From NCBI GenBank assembly GCA_016110215.1, contig JADWQD010000011.1, positions 744,001-808,000 of the forward strand: DNA of 64,000 nucleotides. The letters are read 5' to 3'. Both the position numbers and the translations under genes were made by a program. The stretch is from Capronia americana (lineage: Eukaryota > Ascomycota > Eurotiomycetes > Chaetothyriales > Herpotrichiellaceae). Every line of letters starts with the position of its first letter. Within the stretch, counting starts at the first letter, position 1. This document shows, piece after piece, positions 44,010 through 55,100 of the stretch. The notes beneath the pieces were generated by a model that had not been told where the DNA came from, made no database searches, and saw nothing but the letters and a program-made list of their open reading frames with translations.

Positions 44010-47000
44010 ATTTTATGATGGAGAATGGGCTTTGCACCTACTTTGTTTACCCACGCCTCTGCCTGTCGACGTGTCGAAGAGGAAGGCGCTTCCAGGAAGC
44101 TGTCAACAACTTGCGTCGGATCAGGAAAGAGCAATGTAGTCATCTTCGACTGCTGCGAACGTCGTGACACATCCAAGAAAGAACGATCGGAAGGCTGGAG
44201 CATATGAATAAGGAGACATTTCGGAGGGCGAGAGTCAAGTCGAGAAACTCTCTTCAACAAGTGGTAACGATTTACAACAGTCAAATCCATCTGTGGAATC
44301 ATCGACAGCAACGAGATCAACCTATCTACCGCCTGCCGAAGTTTCTCAGAGCTGCTCAACACAGTTCGTCTATGGTTCTCACACTTTCTGCCTATTGCGG
44401 AGCCGTGGTTTCTTGGAGCTTGTAAGTAGAATATTGTCATGGGCACCTTCTACGCAGTGTTCGCTGGCCCCCTACAGTCCTCACGACGCTTCCTTTGTGA
44501 GAATATTCGATGACTACAGTTCTTCGGGTAGAGGAAAGGGAAGATACCCATTGTCCTCCGCTTCACTATGAAGGCTAGTTAATATACATGATACGGATAG
44601 CATCCAATGATCCTAAGCTCTCATTAGGTAGATTCGCATCTCTTCGACTGAATCGTAAACGCACATATCGGTTCCATACTAATATACACCCAAGTCGTTG
44701 CTTGAAGCCGGAAAGAGTACTCTATTCTTTTCTTCTTCTCTCGCCAGCCGGAAACCCTCCGTCGCCCTCTCTAAGACAATGGTCTAGCCACCTAGGAGGA
44801 CTTTGAGCCTGATACATGACCTTGAGTTGAAACACCCCCTCGTTGTTGTTGTTCGGTTCTTATGCGTCGCGTTTTCATTCTCGTCACGTACCCATTCGAA
44901 ACGAGTAAAGTGTTCGACGGCAGTGCCAACAGTCTTGCCCTTACGGAGGGGACTAATTGTACGTCCACACACTGCGTCCCTACCTGGATCGTTAACGTAG
45001 ATAGACCACAACGCGAACTTAACTTGCCGCATCGAATCTTACGCCGAGCTTCCGAACCTGTGGTGAGCTTGGTGTTGCACCCTCGTCCACAATCCTTGGC
45101 GCTGGTCACGTGCACTGCGTTGCGCGCACACCATACGGTGTTGTTGCTGCAATATTCATAGTTAATACTTTCGTGATAATGACATTATTGAGTCTAACAC
45201 TTGGCTGAGCAGCTCTCTGCGCTTCCCTGAGGCAAGGCTCGCCTGACTACCACAGTAGTTTGGAGCACTTGGATGGTAAGCAGAATGCAAGCAGGGTTTC
45301 CGAGCCGAGGTATTCGCGATTATACTTCGTTTTCGCTCTGTTCACTTCTATCGAGGTACTGACCTCCCGATAAGTTGTCGTACAGTACCCGATGTCAAGA
45401 TCGGTGTCAGAGTCATTGGTTCGATCTCAAGTCAACCCAGTCACCATGGCCGTGACGGTGAGGATCGTTGCCCAAGCATTGGCTACCTTCTCATGAAGTG
45501 GGTTGTTGTAGCCAGAATCCCGAGATTGGCTCTGGCAAATTCCGATCCGACTTGCAGACTATCGGAAAAGAAATGCGGGCACGAGTCCGAATTGAGGTCT
45601 TCAACAGCCGTTTACCCGTCCGATACTAGGTAGAGACGTGCCGAGCTGGCTTGGAGAAGGAGAGAGAGCACTTTGGAATCTTCAATCTTCGAACAAGCTC
45701 GTGCTGCCCCGTACTCCGGTACCGAGACCGTGTGGGTGACCCCACAGCTGTTCGTTCTCCAAGCCCTTTCGTCTTCGACTGAGAGAACACTTAGTGTCAG
45801 TCAGCAATGACAACCAGGGAACGGAGCAGGAGCCCCGAGGTCGCAATGGAACCGTTGACGCCGGGCGTGCTGTTACTCGGGCGCGCAAAGTGCGAAGTTC
45901 GTGAAGCCAGACATAGTAACTAGCTTAGGTTGCTTGTTAGCAGCTAATCTCTCCCAAGTCACGCGTCCATTTTTCAGAAGGCGGCGGAGTGTCGGAGTAT
46001 CTAGCTGGTCCCTCTTCACCGTCCTTTCGCGGGGAGGGTACCTCTCGGTACAGGGCATACGCCAGCCCCGGCTCGGATTCGAGGGAACATTCTCGGCACT
46101 TGCGAGATGCAGGGCCGAAGTGGATCGTCAGGAACACGCACAGCAGGCGAAGTGTTCCAGAACCTGAGCGACTCAGGCCGCTGACTGGCTCGCACCAAGG
46201 CAAAAGCAGGACTCGCAGTTGCTCCATCTCAGTTTTTGCAGAGAATTCCTGGTCACGCGCAATGTTTTCTGTGCTCCCTGGCTTCATCTCGGCTCCTTCT
46301 GACCAATTTAGGCGCGTAGGTTAATATGCTGCGTGGTATGGCGTGGCCAATCGACGGTCAGCACTTTTATTAAAAACCAGCCTGTTCGCCAGAGCTATCA
46401 AGCACGCAGGTGAACCTGCTGACCTGAAAAGAGGCGGGCGGGATGACTAGAACACCGCCCAAGACGAACAGGATATGCTCCTCTTCTCCATATCATGTCG
46501 GGTCCGTCTCTGACTGTAGCCACGCTGCCGGTCCGAACGCTTCATATTATGTCCATACCCCATCTCCCCGGCCGGGTGACTAACTCTCTCTCCCTCTCTC
46601 TCTTTGTTTTCTCTTTCTCCCTTTTCTCCCCTCCATTCCCCTCTGCCACTCCGGAGCCATAGCAGAGGGTGGCTTGCTGGCACATTGCACATTGAGGGAC
46701 GCCACCACCGCCCAGCCTTAGCATCTGACTTGTCAGAAAACCCAGCACCAACACATCAGGCACACATGCCACATACCTGCCAAATGGCACAAGACAAATG
46801 GCCCATTCCGGGACATCTGGTCGACCAACCTGATGGGCCAGCAAACCAAGGGTCCCAGGGTCCCAGGGATGCGTCGGACCGCCGGCTGGCCACGTCGGCA
46901 GTGCTGATCAATCCAGCCTAGGCTGGTACATGCCCCTGCCTATCAACCTCCCTGTTAGGCACCCTTGGGCACTTGCACACATTCCCCGACCACTCACCGT

Positions 47001-47909
47001 CGAGCTTGGGCGTCGTTTCGGCCCCTGAATCGCCAGATCCCTGGCGGCCACGATGCTGCGGATTGGACCCTGACCGCCCCGAAACAACCCTCAGCGAGGA
47101 TCCTCGGGCCTCTAGCCAGGCACCACGCAGCAAACACACCCTGTTTGGGAGAAGGGGGGCCATACTCTGACATCCGACATTCTTCCCTCAGGCAGGCTCC
47201 CTTGCACACATACGAGTACATTCCCACCAGTGCAGCTCTCATCACGGTCACTTTCGGTACGGAGAGAGAGAGTACTTTATATCCTGGACGGACGTGCCAG
47301 CTCTCACGCCCCCTTTGGAAATGGGTGCCCCTTCTCCATCCTCCCTCCCTCCCTTCCGTCTTATATGAGCGCGTGCGAACCCATCCTGGCGCGCGATTCA
47401 TCTCTTCCTCCTTGGGAATGTTGGACACAACAGACACAGTGGGCTGAGAGATACTCCTGCCTGTCCCAGACCAACACTTTCCAGCCCCCGTTTCCACTGC
47501 GCTCACCACACACCTGGCTGTTACCTCCCTTGGTTACTGAGGTACTCCTTTCGCGGCGCGCGCATCCAGGACGTTTGGATCGAGTCGCTATCGCGATACA
47601 CAAACCTAGATTATCAAGTCTACAGTACGCGACATTGAGCTCGCCAACGCCGGTTCCAGTTCGCGGTTCATCGCCATTACACAAGGCTCGCGCGCTGCCC
47701 CAGCGATGAGGCTGAGACCGCGCGCCGCTCCGTACCGCAGCCTATCTCGATAAGGGCTGGCATGGCCCCCATCATCTCAGTCTCCTACATGCACCGCCGA
47801 TACCGATATCGATACAGTGCATTCATGCACTCTCACAGAGACCTTTGCAGCTGAGCACGCCATCGCCCTCGCTGTCGTCGTCGTCGTCGCTCTGTTCCAA
47901 CACTGACCT

Positions 47910-47955
47910 TGACATGTTCATGTCCATGTTCATGTCCACGTCCATGTCCACGCAA
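47910..47955. repeat. TGTCCA/TGTTCA hexamer repeat
   Basis: Seven degenerate hexamers (ATGTTC, ATGTCC, ACGTCC) in a row; the minus strand reads as VDMDVDMNMDMNM in a 63-codon frame. Confidence 0.75.
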
Positions 47956-48112
47956 CAACCTTTGAGATCGGGATGGCAATCAAAGACCAGTCCTTCCACA
48001 ACGTCGAAGTTCAATCTCGCATACCACTTGCACTGCTACTACACAGTACCTTACTTATGCCTCCTCCGAGCGCACACTCGCCCAGCGCAGGCTGTGTTAC
48101 CGAGCATTGAAC

Positions 48113-48136
48113 CATCCATCCACCCATCCATCCATC
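48113..48136. repeat. CATC tetranucleotide repeat
   Basis: ATCCATCCACCCATCCATCC run, six units with one variant. Confidence 0.75.
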
Positions 48137-48377
48137 AACCGTGTGAGATTCTCCACAACGACGAAAAGAAAGGACCTGCTTGATGGACACGACGCGACAA
48201 CGCCATCTCATACCATAACACACCCAACCCTATCCTATCCTACCCTACCCTAACAGAGCTGTGCAGCCCAAGAAAATGCATCGTCAAACACCGCTTCCAT
48301 GCTTCCACCCAGCATATCCTCGTCACGACCGGCAGTTCCTTTGCACAACATGCTCTCCTTCATCAGCCTCATGCCTC

Positions 48378-48425
48378 CCTGTCCAGGTCCAGGTCAGGTT
48401 CAGGTCCATGTCCATGTCCAGGTCC
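48378..48425. repeat. CAGGTC/CATGTC hexamer repeat
   Basis: Eight degenerate copies of CAGGTC or CATGTC. The similarity to the 47.9-kb hexamer array suggests the same expansion-prone word. Confidence 0.75.
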
Positions 48426-49166
48426 GAGCACTTGTCCCACGTCGCACGCTAGGGGGCTGTGCAAAGAGAATTCGTACTCGACTCGTCTCCACGCCACGCT
48501 CCGCTCTTCGGCCATGGAATCATTTCATGGAAGAGGCCCTTCCACATCGTCGTCGTCCTCGTCGTCGTCGGCCCCGCCCCACTATCTTAGCACTGGACCT
48601 GCTTAGATAGACAGGAAGACGAAGCAAGCTGCCAGCCAGCTAGCCAGCTAGCCACCCCGCCATAACCATGCTTCCTCCACCCTGATCGGATCTTGGTTTG
48701 CCTTCCCGCGGTGGCATCGGGCATCTGCATTCTCGTCAACGTGGCTTTGTATCCGGAGAGCCGCTCCATTCGCTTATCACGGGGCGGCGTCGTTCTTGGG
48801 AACTGCGGGTCAAGAAAAATCCCAGGGTGCCTACCTCGCTGGCTGTGACTGGAGGCGATGCGTCGGTCATCAATCCGAGTACTCCACGGCTCCCTTTCCT
48901 GTTCCGACGGTTCTCGCGAGCAACTCGGTTGTTGTCGCCATCGCCAACTCCGCAACGACCTTCAACTTCCCCAATCCCTTACCCTCCCCTTGCCTTCGGC
49001 GTGTGCCCGTTTTCGACACGACAAAAGTCGGACATAAGTGGACAAGACTCTAGAGCTCGACAACGACGACACACGACGGGAAAAGAACATAACAAGGGTC
49101 ATCAACATCGAATCTCTCATTCTGCGTTATCCTATGTACGTCGTAATGTGAGGGGACGAAGCTGCG

Positions 49167-49343
49167 ATGACCTTGGTGCCCGTCTTCGGAGATGCGAAAC
49201 TCGATCCTGCCAGCAACGTGTCTGACTTCAGTCCTCCGAATGCTCCGCAGCCCTCTGGAAGCCCTCAAATCTCCAAACAAAACCGACCAAAGTGTGTACA
49301 AGAAAGCCAGTCCGCAACGCCAGAAAGCCCCACAAACTTTTAA
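49167..49343 (+). CDS. Possible 58-aa short open reading frame
   Basis: The frame begins MTLVPVFGDAKLDPASNVSD and continues with a Ser/Pro/Gln-rich stretch typical of fungal regulatory proteins, then stops at TAA 49341. In the same frame beyond the stop, protein-like sequence continues (VEKLVSDKFQSKYHSTERR) to 49709. The whole could therefore be a broken or unspliced gene of about 180 codons, or chance. No domain is recognised. Confidence 0.25.
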   Translation: MTLVPVFGDAKLDPASNVSDFSPPNAPQPSGSPQISKQNRPKCVQESQSATPESPTNF

Positions 49344-49795
49344 GGCTTCGCTGTCTCCTTCGCTCGGGGCGGGTCAGTCGAGAAGCTGGTTTCCGACAAG
49401 TTCCAGTCTAAGTATCATTCGACAGAACGTCGTCAGTCTTCCACCGGTTTGGGATGTCGGAAGCGTCTATTAACATCGAAGGAAGGTTCCTTGAAAACGC
49501 CGGAGGAACGAATGTGCTCCTCGAATCGCACAACGCCAAAAATGGCGAGAAAAAAAAAAGGTTGTCTGGACGCTAAAAGAACAGCAGATGATAGAGCGAT
49601 CTCAACCCCCCTTGCACTGAAAGATGCGATTTCTTGCTGTCTGGCAGCATGGGTGTCTCTGGAACGTCAGCCGAGTGGTGACAAGAGGCAGCCCACCAGC
49701 ACCGATTAGTGCACAATTGTGTGCAAGGTCGACCTCGGAAAAGATGGCCAACTGGATGCGATGATGCAAATACGAGGATAAAACGCCCAAGGTCG

Positions 49796-52164
49796 TTACC
49801 CTTGGATTGCCGTGGGCGTGGGGGTTTCGGACATGAAGGTATGTTGCGCTGACGAGTAGGGTGATCCGAACGATGCTGGCGAGCCGGATCGGGATCCAAA
49901 CAGTCCGCCCAGCAGTGGTGACGATGACCGAGCGACGTATTGTGCGAACGCCTTCGACGATTGGGAGCCCGGCACCGGGGACATGCTCCGAGGAGGTGTG
50001 GGAGTTGAAGAGCCAGACGAATTCGTGGACTGAGGACTGGGCCCCGTGCTCACATCCGACGCCGTCGCCGAATCAGCTACACCATCAACCATGCTCAGAG
50101 CAGTCCTGGTCAAGGGCTCAGACGGTTTGGCTGTCCCAAACTACAACAACAATTAGCACTTCAATGTGTCGTGACTTCCTCGCTCTTCCCCTGGGCACCT
50201 ACAAAGCAGTATTTGTCCACTAGTTCCTGATATGATTGCGAGGTGAGTGATGGCTTCTCAGAGACCAAAGCCGCGGGCTTGGATGGCAGAAAAGTGGCAC
50301 TGTTGGTGCCAGTTTTCATGTCGTTGACGCCGTTTTCATGCTTGGGAGCTGCATTTGCAACGCTCTGGACGACGGGGGTGGTCGCAGGAACGTCGTGGGA
50401 AGACTGCTTTGTAGTTACCCTCGGATTCAAGCCAGACCAATCGCCCAGAGCGGCATATGCGTTATTCTTCGCTGCCGTCAAGGAAGAATTGAAATCGTAC
50501 CGGTGCCCAAATGCCTGAGGACCGGCTTGCTTACGCCGCTGGGGAGCATCAGGAATCAGCTCGGCTTTTGAGCGTGGGCTTCTCAATTTGAGCTTAGGTT
50601 CACCCATGAGACTGCCGGCTGACTGACCAAAGCTTCCAAAGTTGTCAAACCCAGTCGAGAAGTCGTCGAACGACACGGGCATGGAAACTGGTCTGCCCGC
50701 GGAGGCTGACGATGGCCGGCTCCGAGGTAAGGAATTCAGTGGTCTCTCACCAAGGCCAGGCGCAGGCTTCTTGGCCTGGGGCGCCTTGGACTTCTTGTTA
50801 AAGTCCACTTGGTAATTGAAGGACCCGTTATTGTCCCAGAACTCCTGACCGTTGACGTTGTAGCGCACGCAGAAGAACAATGTCTTCGTCTCGAGATTTG
50901 CCTGGTCTGCGAGTTTGATGCTAAAGTTGAAGTGGTCGAGGTTGTCATGAGGACCTTTCCGGCGGACATCGTTGTTATAGTCCGCCACGATCTCGGAAGT
51001 GGTCTTCCAGTAATCGAGGGTGAAGCGGACTACAACCGACTTATGGAAAGCAAGATTCTGGACCGCGATATTGCCCACAAGGTGCTTGTTGTCAGCTGAA
51101 AGGAAGACTCGATCCACAAACACGGGCTGAGACCTGCGAGTTTCTGAGTCCTGAGGGAAGTTGGCCAGAGAAATCTCCCACTCATATGCGGATGACCGAG
51201 GCCGAGAGCTTGCCTCGTCCGACCCAAAGGGAAACTCGCCTTCACTCTCATAGTTCTCTGCAGGTGAGGAACCTGCACTGACTGCCAGTGGTCTGTCGAC
51301 TTGGAGGAAATGCCTGACGTGTTCGAGGTGGGAATCGAAGTGGACCGCCTTTGAGTAAGTGGGGGTGCCAGGCATGCTCGAGGGTCGCCGCCGTGATGAT
51401 GGCCGAAGAGCAGGGCGGACCAGCTCGCCTGATTTCTTGCGGAGCATAGGTGGTCGGTCCCTAGGCCCGTTGTCACTATCGCTGTCATCCGTATCGTTCG
51501 GGATGACCACCGAAGGAGTTTGTGTTTGTGGAGATTCGAATATGATGTTAGAGTCGGTGGATGATCTGGAGTGGGAGATCTTCCGGGCTTCCTGTGACAG
51601 AGGCGGCCGTTGCAATTGTGGGCCGGCCGACTGGGTACCATCCAGGCGAGATGGAATGTCCAGCTTAGTGGTAGGAACCTCCCCTCCACGGGTTGGCGAG
51701 CCGGTCGACTTTCTCAAGTCTATTGAGCGAATTGCTGCATGTAACGCCTGGAGGTTTTCCGCCTCCAGATCCCTAGTCCGTCCTCTTTGAGGCTCATCCT
51801 CGTCACTGGAATTTTGTGACGACTCGGGAGGAGATATCGTCATCTGGACGGGCATTGCTGAGTTGGTCACAGGCGGAGGTGACTGTCTGATGCTACCATG
51901 GGGATCAAAGGCCCCATTCTCTTCATATACCTCCCCATTATGCAGGATCTCGACGTTCTGAGTGTCATTCAACGATGGACTCCGCCTGTGCTTCGTCAGG
52001 TATGAGGAGGAACCGTGGGATCGTGGCAGATTTGGACGGCTAGAGGAGGCGGGATGCTCTGGGAAGAGTGATTGCCCTTGGATGTACGAGTGAGACCTGC
52101 TCGGAGTTGGGCTGGGTTGTTTCGAGGTTGCGGGAGACGACTGAGCTGGCGGAGTGTAAGGCAT
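49796..52164 (-). CDS. Glycogen-targeting regulatory subunit of protein phosphatase 1 (CBM21, Gac1/Pig type)
   Basis: Two exons (52164-50203, 50140-49796; intron 62 nt) give 768 aa. Such proteins tether PP1 to glycogen and help dephosphorylate glycogen synthase. A Ser/Pro-rich disordered N-terminus (about 265 aa) leads to an RVxF-type PP1 docking motif, SKAVHFDSHLEHVRHF (Lys272-Phe276). The CBM21 starch/glycogen-binding domain covers about 345-458. It has VFVDRVFLSADNKHLVGNI, VVVRFTLDYWKTTSE and the signature EFWDNNGSFNYQV. The splice restores LVDKYCFFGTAKPSEP, a C-terminal block shared by fungal members, followed by a Ser/Pro-rich tail. The 5' flank is long and gene-free, suggesting an extended leader. 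Confidence 0.9.
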
Positions 52165-55100
52165 TCGGTCGGATTACTAGGTCGGAAGCCTCCAGTCCAG
52201 GAGCTGCAAGTGTTTATTGCGCGACGAGGCTCATCAAGAGCAGCTCGAGGATGGTCAAGAAATTATAGAGTGCGGACGATCTGACAGAGACAATGGACGT
52301 CAGTAAGGTATCAGAAGCATTGTGAATCATAACAATAATGTTTTGCTGGTAGGTGGTAGGGCTGTTGTAGGAGGAGAGACTGTGTGTGGGATGACAAGGC
52401 GGTGGTGACGGAAAAGTTGGTTGAGGTTTGATGAGCGCAGCCACACGGTTGTCACTGGTCGCTGACCATGCCAACTTAAACTCGGCACCCCCATCGAAAT
52501 CGACTGGGCGTGGCTGCTGCGGCAAGCTGCAGGTTGAGGTAGAGAGGCACTTACCGGAGTAAAATGTAAAATTGCGAGGCAAGAACCAGAAAGCCCAGAG
52601 TATTCAGGCTGAGATGCTCAACAATCAGTGAGGCAGAAGTGAGCCGTCCCTGATGCAAGATGCAGATGCTGAGAAAACAAAATCACCACGGGACCAGAGA
52701 TCAACCGTACAGCGATAACTTGTATTTCGCCTGCGAGACAGAGAGGGCAGGTATCGGAAGGTAGAGTCCAAGTCAGATGGCGTGACAATGTACTCTTGTT
52801 ATCCTCCCGTTTCTTTGTTGGCGTGAAACGATCCCACGCTGTTCCGGGCTGCTTGCTAATCGGTCACCGACAATGTAATAGGCCAGGGCGTGTCCTTCGT
52901 TCCTTCTCGGGTCTCCCACAGCCTTCTCGAGGGGTCGTTGGAGAATAGGCTGGCAATGGCCTAGAGGAGATGGGATGAGGAGGGTACGGTGAAAGGTAGG
53001 GAGGGAGGAGAATATCTTTGGTGTGGTGAGAGGTGTGTAAAGAGAAAAAGCAGGCGATCAAGGCCAAAAGGTGTTGAGTCTCGAGCGGCCCAAAGCAGGA
53101 AGCTCGGATCTGCGCGCTGTCCTGGTCAGTGGGCGATTGGGGTTGACGAGCGGTAGATTAGGATCTGATGGGCAAACTGGGCGAAGGTGAGAGCGAGGGC
53201 GATGCTGCTGGAACCCGGAACCTGGGTGGGCTGCCGCAACTAGTTTCTGTGGGTGTGGGTTTGCTGGACGACGCGGCTCGAGGACTTCTGGGCAGGAGGC
53301 GAACAGAGGAGACCAGGGTACCAGGGATGAGGTGCAGTAGTTTTTAATTATGCTTCCAGGCTAAATGTGGGCAGTGGACTGAGTGCTTGGAGGTGGCGCA
53401 ACTCTCTAGGTGCAAGCCCCAACGTTTGCAGCACAGGACACCCTCGGGTCTGCGTCGACTTTTCGACCCACGGCTGCAGCTAAGGAAGCCGCCTGAGACG
53501 CTAGTAGCGCGCGCACATCTTCGTCCTGGACATAGGGTATCTTGACATGCCCTTGGACTGGAAGCACCGGTGCTGGCAGCCTGCAAGTGCAGATGCAGTG
53601 TGCAGAGTAATGCTATGGCTCGGTGGAAAAGAGCACAGGTCCGGGAAGCGGGGAATATGTGCAGCAGTGTACGAGTTTGAATCCACTCCAACAGGCTCGG
53701 CGATGTGGGTATGTAAATGGGCGTGGTGTGAGGACAACGCCGGCTGTTACAGCAGGAATACCTCATACGAACAAAAGTATCCGTGGCCGTGGAGCTTATG
53801 TGTCGTCTATCTACGGAATAATATGGTCCCCAGTCCCAAACGACGACTCTGCACACAAGAGGGCATGCGTGAAGTATTGGCGGCGGGTTGTCACGGAAGA
53901 ATCCTGTTCAGTTCTCGATAGGGAGCAACGAGCAGGCAAAGACGCAGAAGACCGCGCAAGTCTGTGCGCTATGTGATGGCATCATTGAGATGATGTTCTC
54001 AGCATTGGTGGCACCGAAGCTCTGGCCATTCCCGAATATTAATAATTGTTGTATAAGAACTTGTGGTCTGTGGCCACCCGACAGATGATCGAGCATGGCA
54101 CGATGACAACGAGTGAAAAACCCCCGGAAGCAGAAACCCGCTTGCGGGACCTGGCGGGAAGCACGAAGCACAACATGGTCTGAGCGTCTTCCCAGGTTTC
54201 CAGGTTTGCACCTGGTGCCAGCAGCATGCTTATCCTGTCGCACGGTCGTCGGATGTTGTTGCGACGCCCGCATTGGCTTGTGAGCTTGAGACGGTGAACA
54301 GAGGCCGTGCATCTGTAAGAGCCCAAAGTGCATGGCTTGTCGCAAGGAGAGAAGACTGCTGGCCTCGAATGATCTGGCAGAAAACCCGGCGCTCATTGGC
54401 CGAGATTAGCGTTCGGCAAAATGTTCCGTCCAACCAAGGCATCAGAAGCGCCAATCTGTGCCGCAGTAAATTTTTCTGATCCCGTTTCCCCTCCTGGTGG
54501 CACTAACGAGATAACACAGTCAGCAATCCTGAGCGCAATAATCACGACGCGACATAATACGGACTGAGCAGGGCGTGTGCATTAATGGGAAAAGCTACAG
54601 TACTGGCCGGTTGCAATCTGATTCCAATACCGATTCCGGCGGTGACTTGCCTGCCTGTGGCCGAGATCCCTAGATCAATGGAATTCTTTGCTGTCTTGAC
54701 AAACTGGGAAGTCGTGAAATGGGAAAGCGCAACAAAACCCTGCTCTGCACTACTCCGTACTATGCTCGATAGCATGCTTCACACGGCGACACAAGTTTCC
54801 CGCTGCTAACTTGTTGGTTGGCTTATGCTGGCCTTGACACGCCCCAACAACCAATCTACCAGCGTCCAACCCACCATGCCCTCGGGCGTGGAGTGCCTCC
54901 GGTTTAACCAGCCGCCAGCCGTCAACTTCAACTCCAACACGAGTAAGAACATTTCGTATTCGAAGAAAATAGCTCTACAGCCCCAATTGTGCGTCGGTCG
55001 ATTATTATCCAGGTGCAACGATGGACAACGTGACAAGTCTACGGCATCTCAGGATTTCCGTACCCACGCCGCACATCTTTCGGATGTTGTAGTTTTTCTA

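Larger units (their letters stand above)
42253..49795. other. Gene-poor 7.5-kb region with simple repeats
   Basis: Between the MCM4 start and the 3' end of the Gac1-type gene I find no gene with a recognisable domain. Frames above 60 codons overlap on both strands and lack splice-consistent extensions. The region includes a GAGCTCGATGGAGGAG array near 43.9 kb, long pyrimidine tracts (46.57-46.64 kb), TGTCCA/CAGGTC hexamers at 47.9 and 48.4 kb, a CATC run at 48.1 kb, and one short protein-like frame at 49167-49343. No tRNA was found. Decayed repeats or non-coding transcripts are possible. Confidence 0.45.

Noticed and set aside
43826..44446. 206-codon minus-strand frame in the gene-poor region
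   Set aside because: The C-terminal half is Ser-rich sequence from the purine repeat and the rest shows no domain, so it is not listed as a gene.
45400..45440. GGTTCGATCTC box-B-like sequence as a tRNA
   Set aside because: No matching A box, anticodon arm or acceptor pairing could be built; the same holds for GGTTCGAACC near 32540.
48228..48255. CCTATCCTACCCTACCCTAAC as telomeric repeat
   Set aside because: Degenerate and only about five units, with no CCCTAA periodicity; it is a microsatellite.
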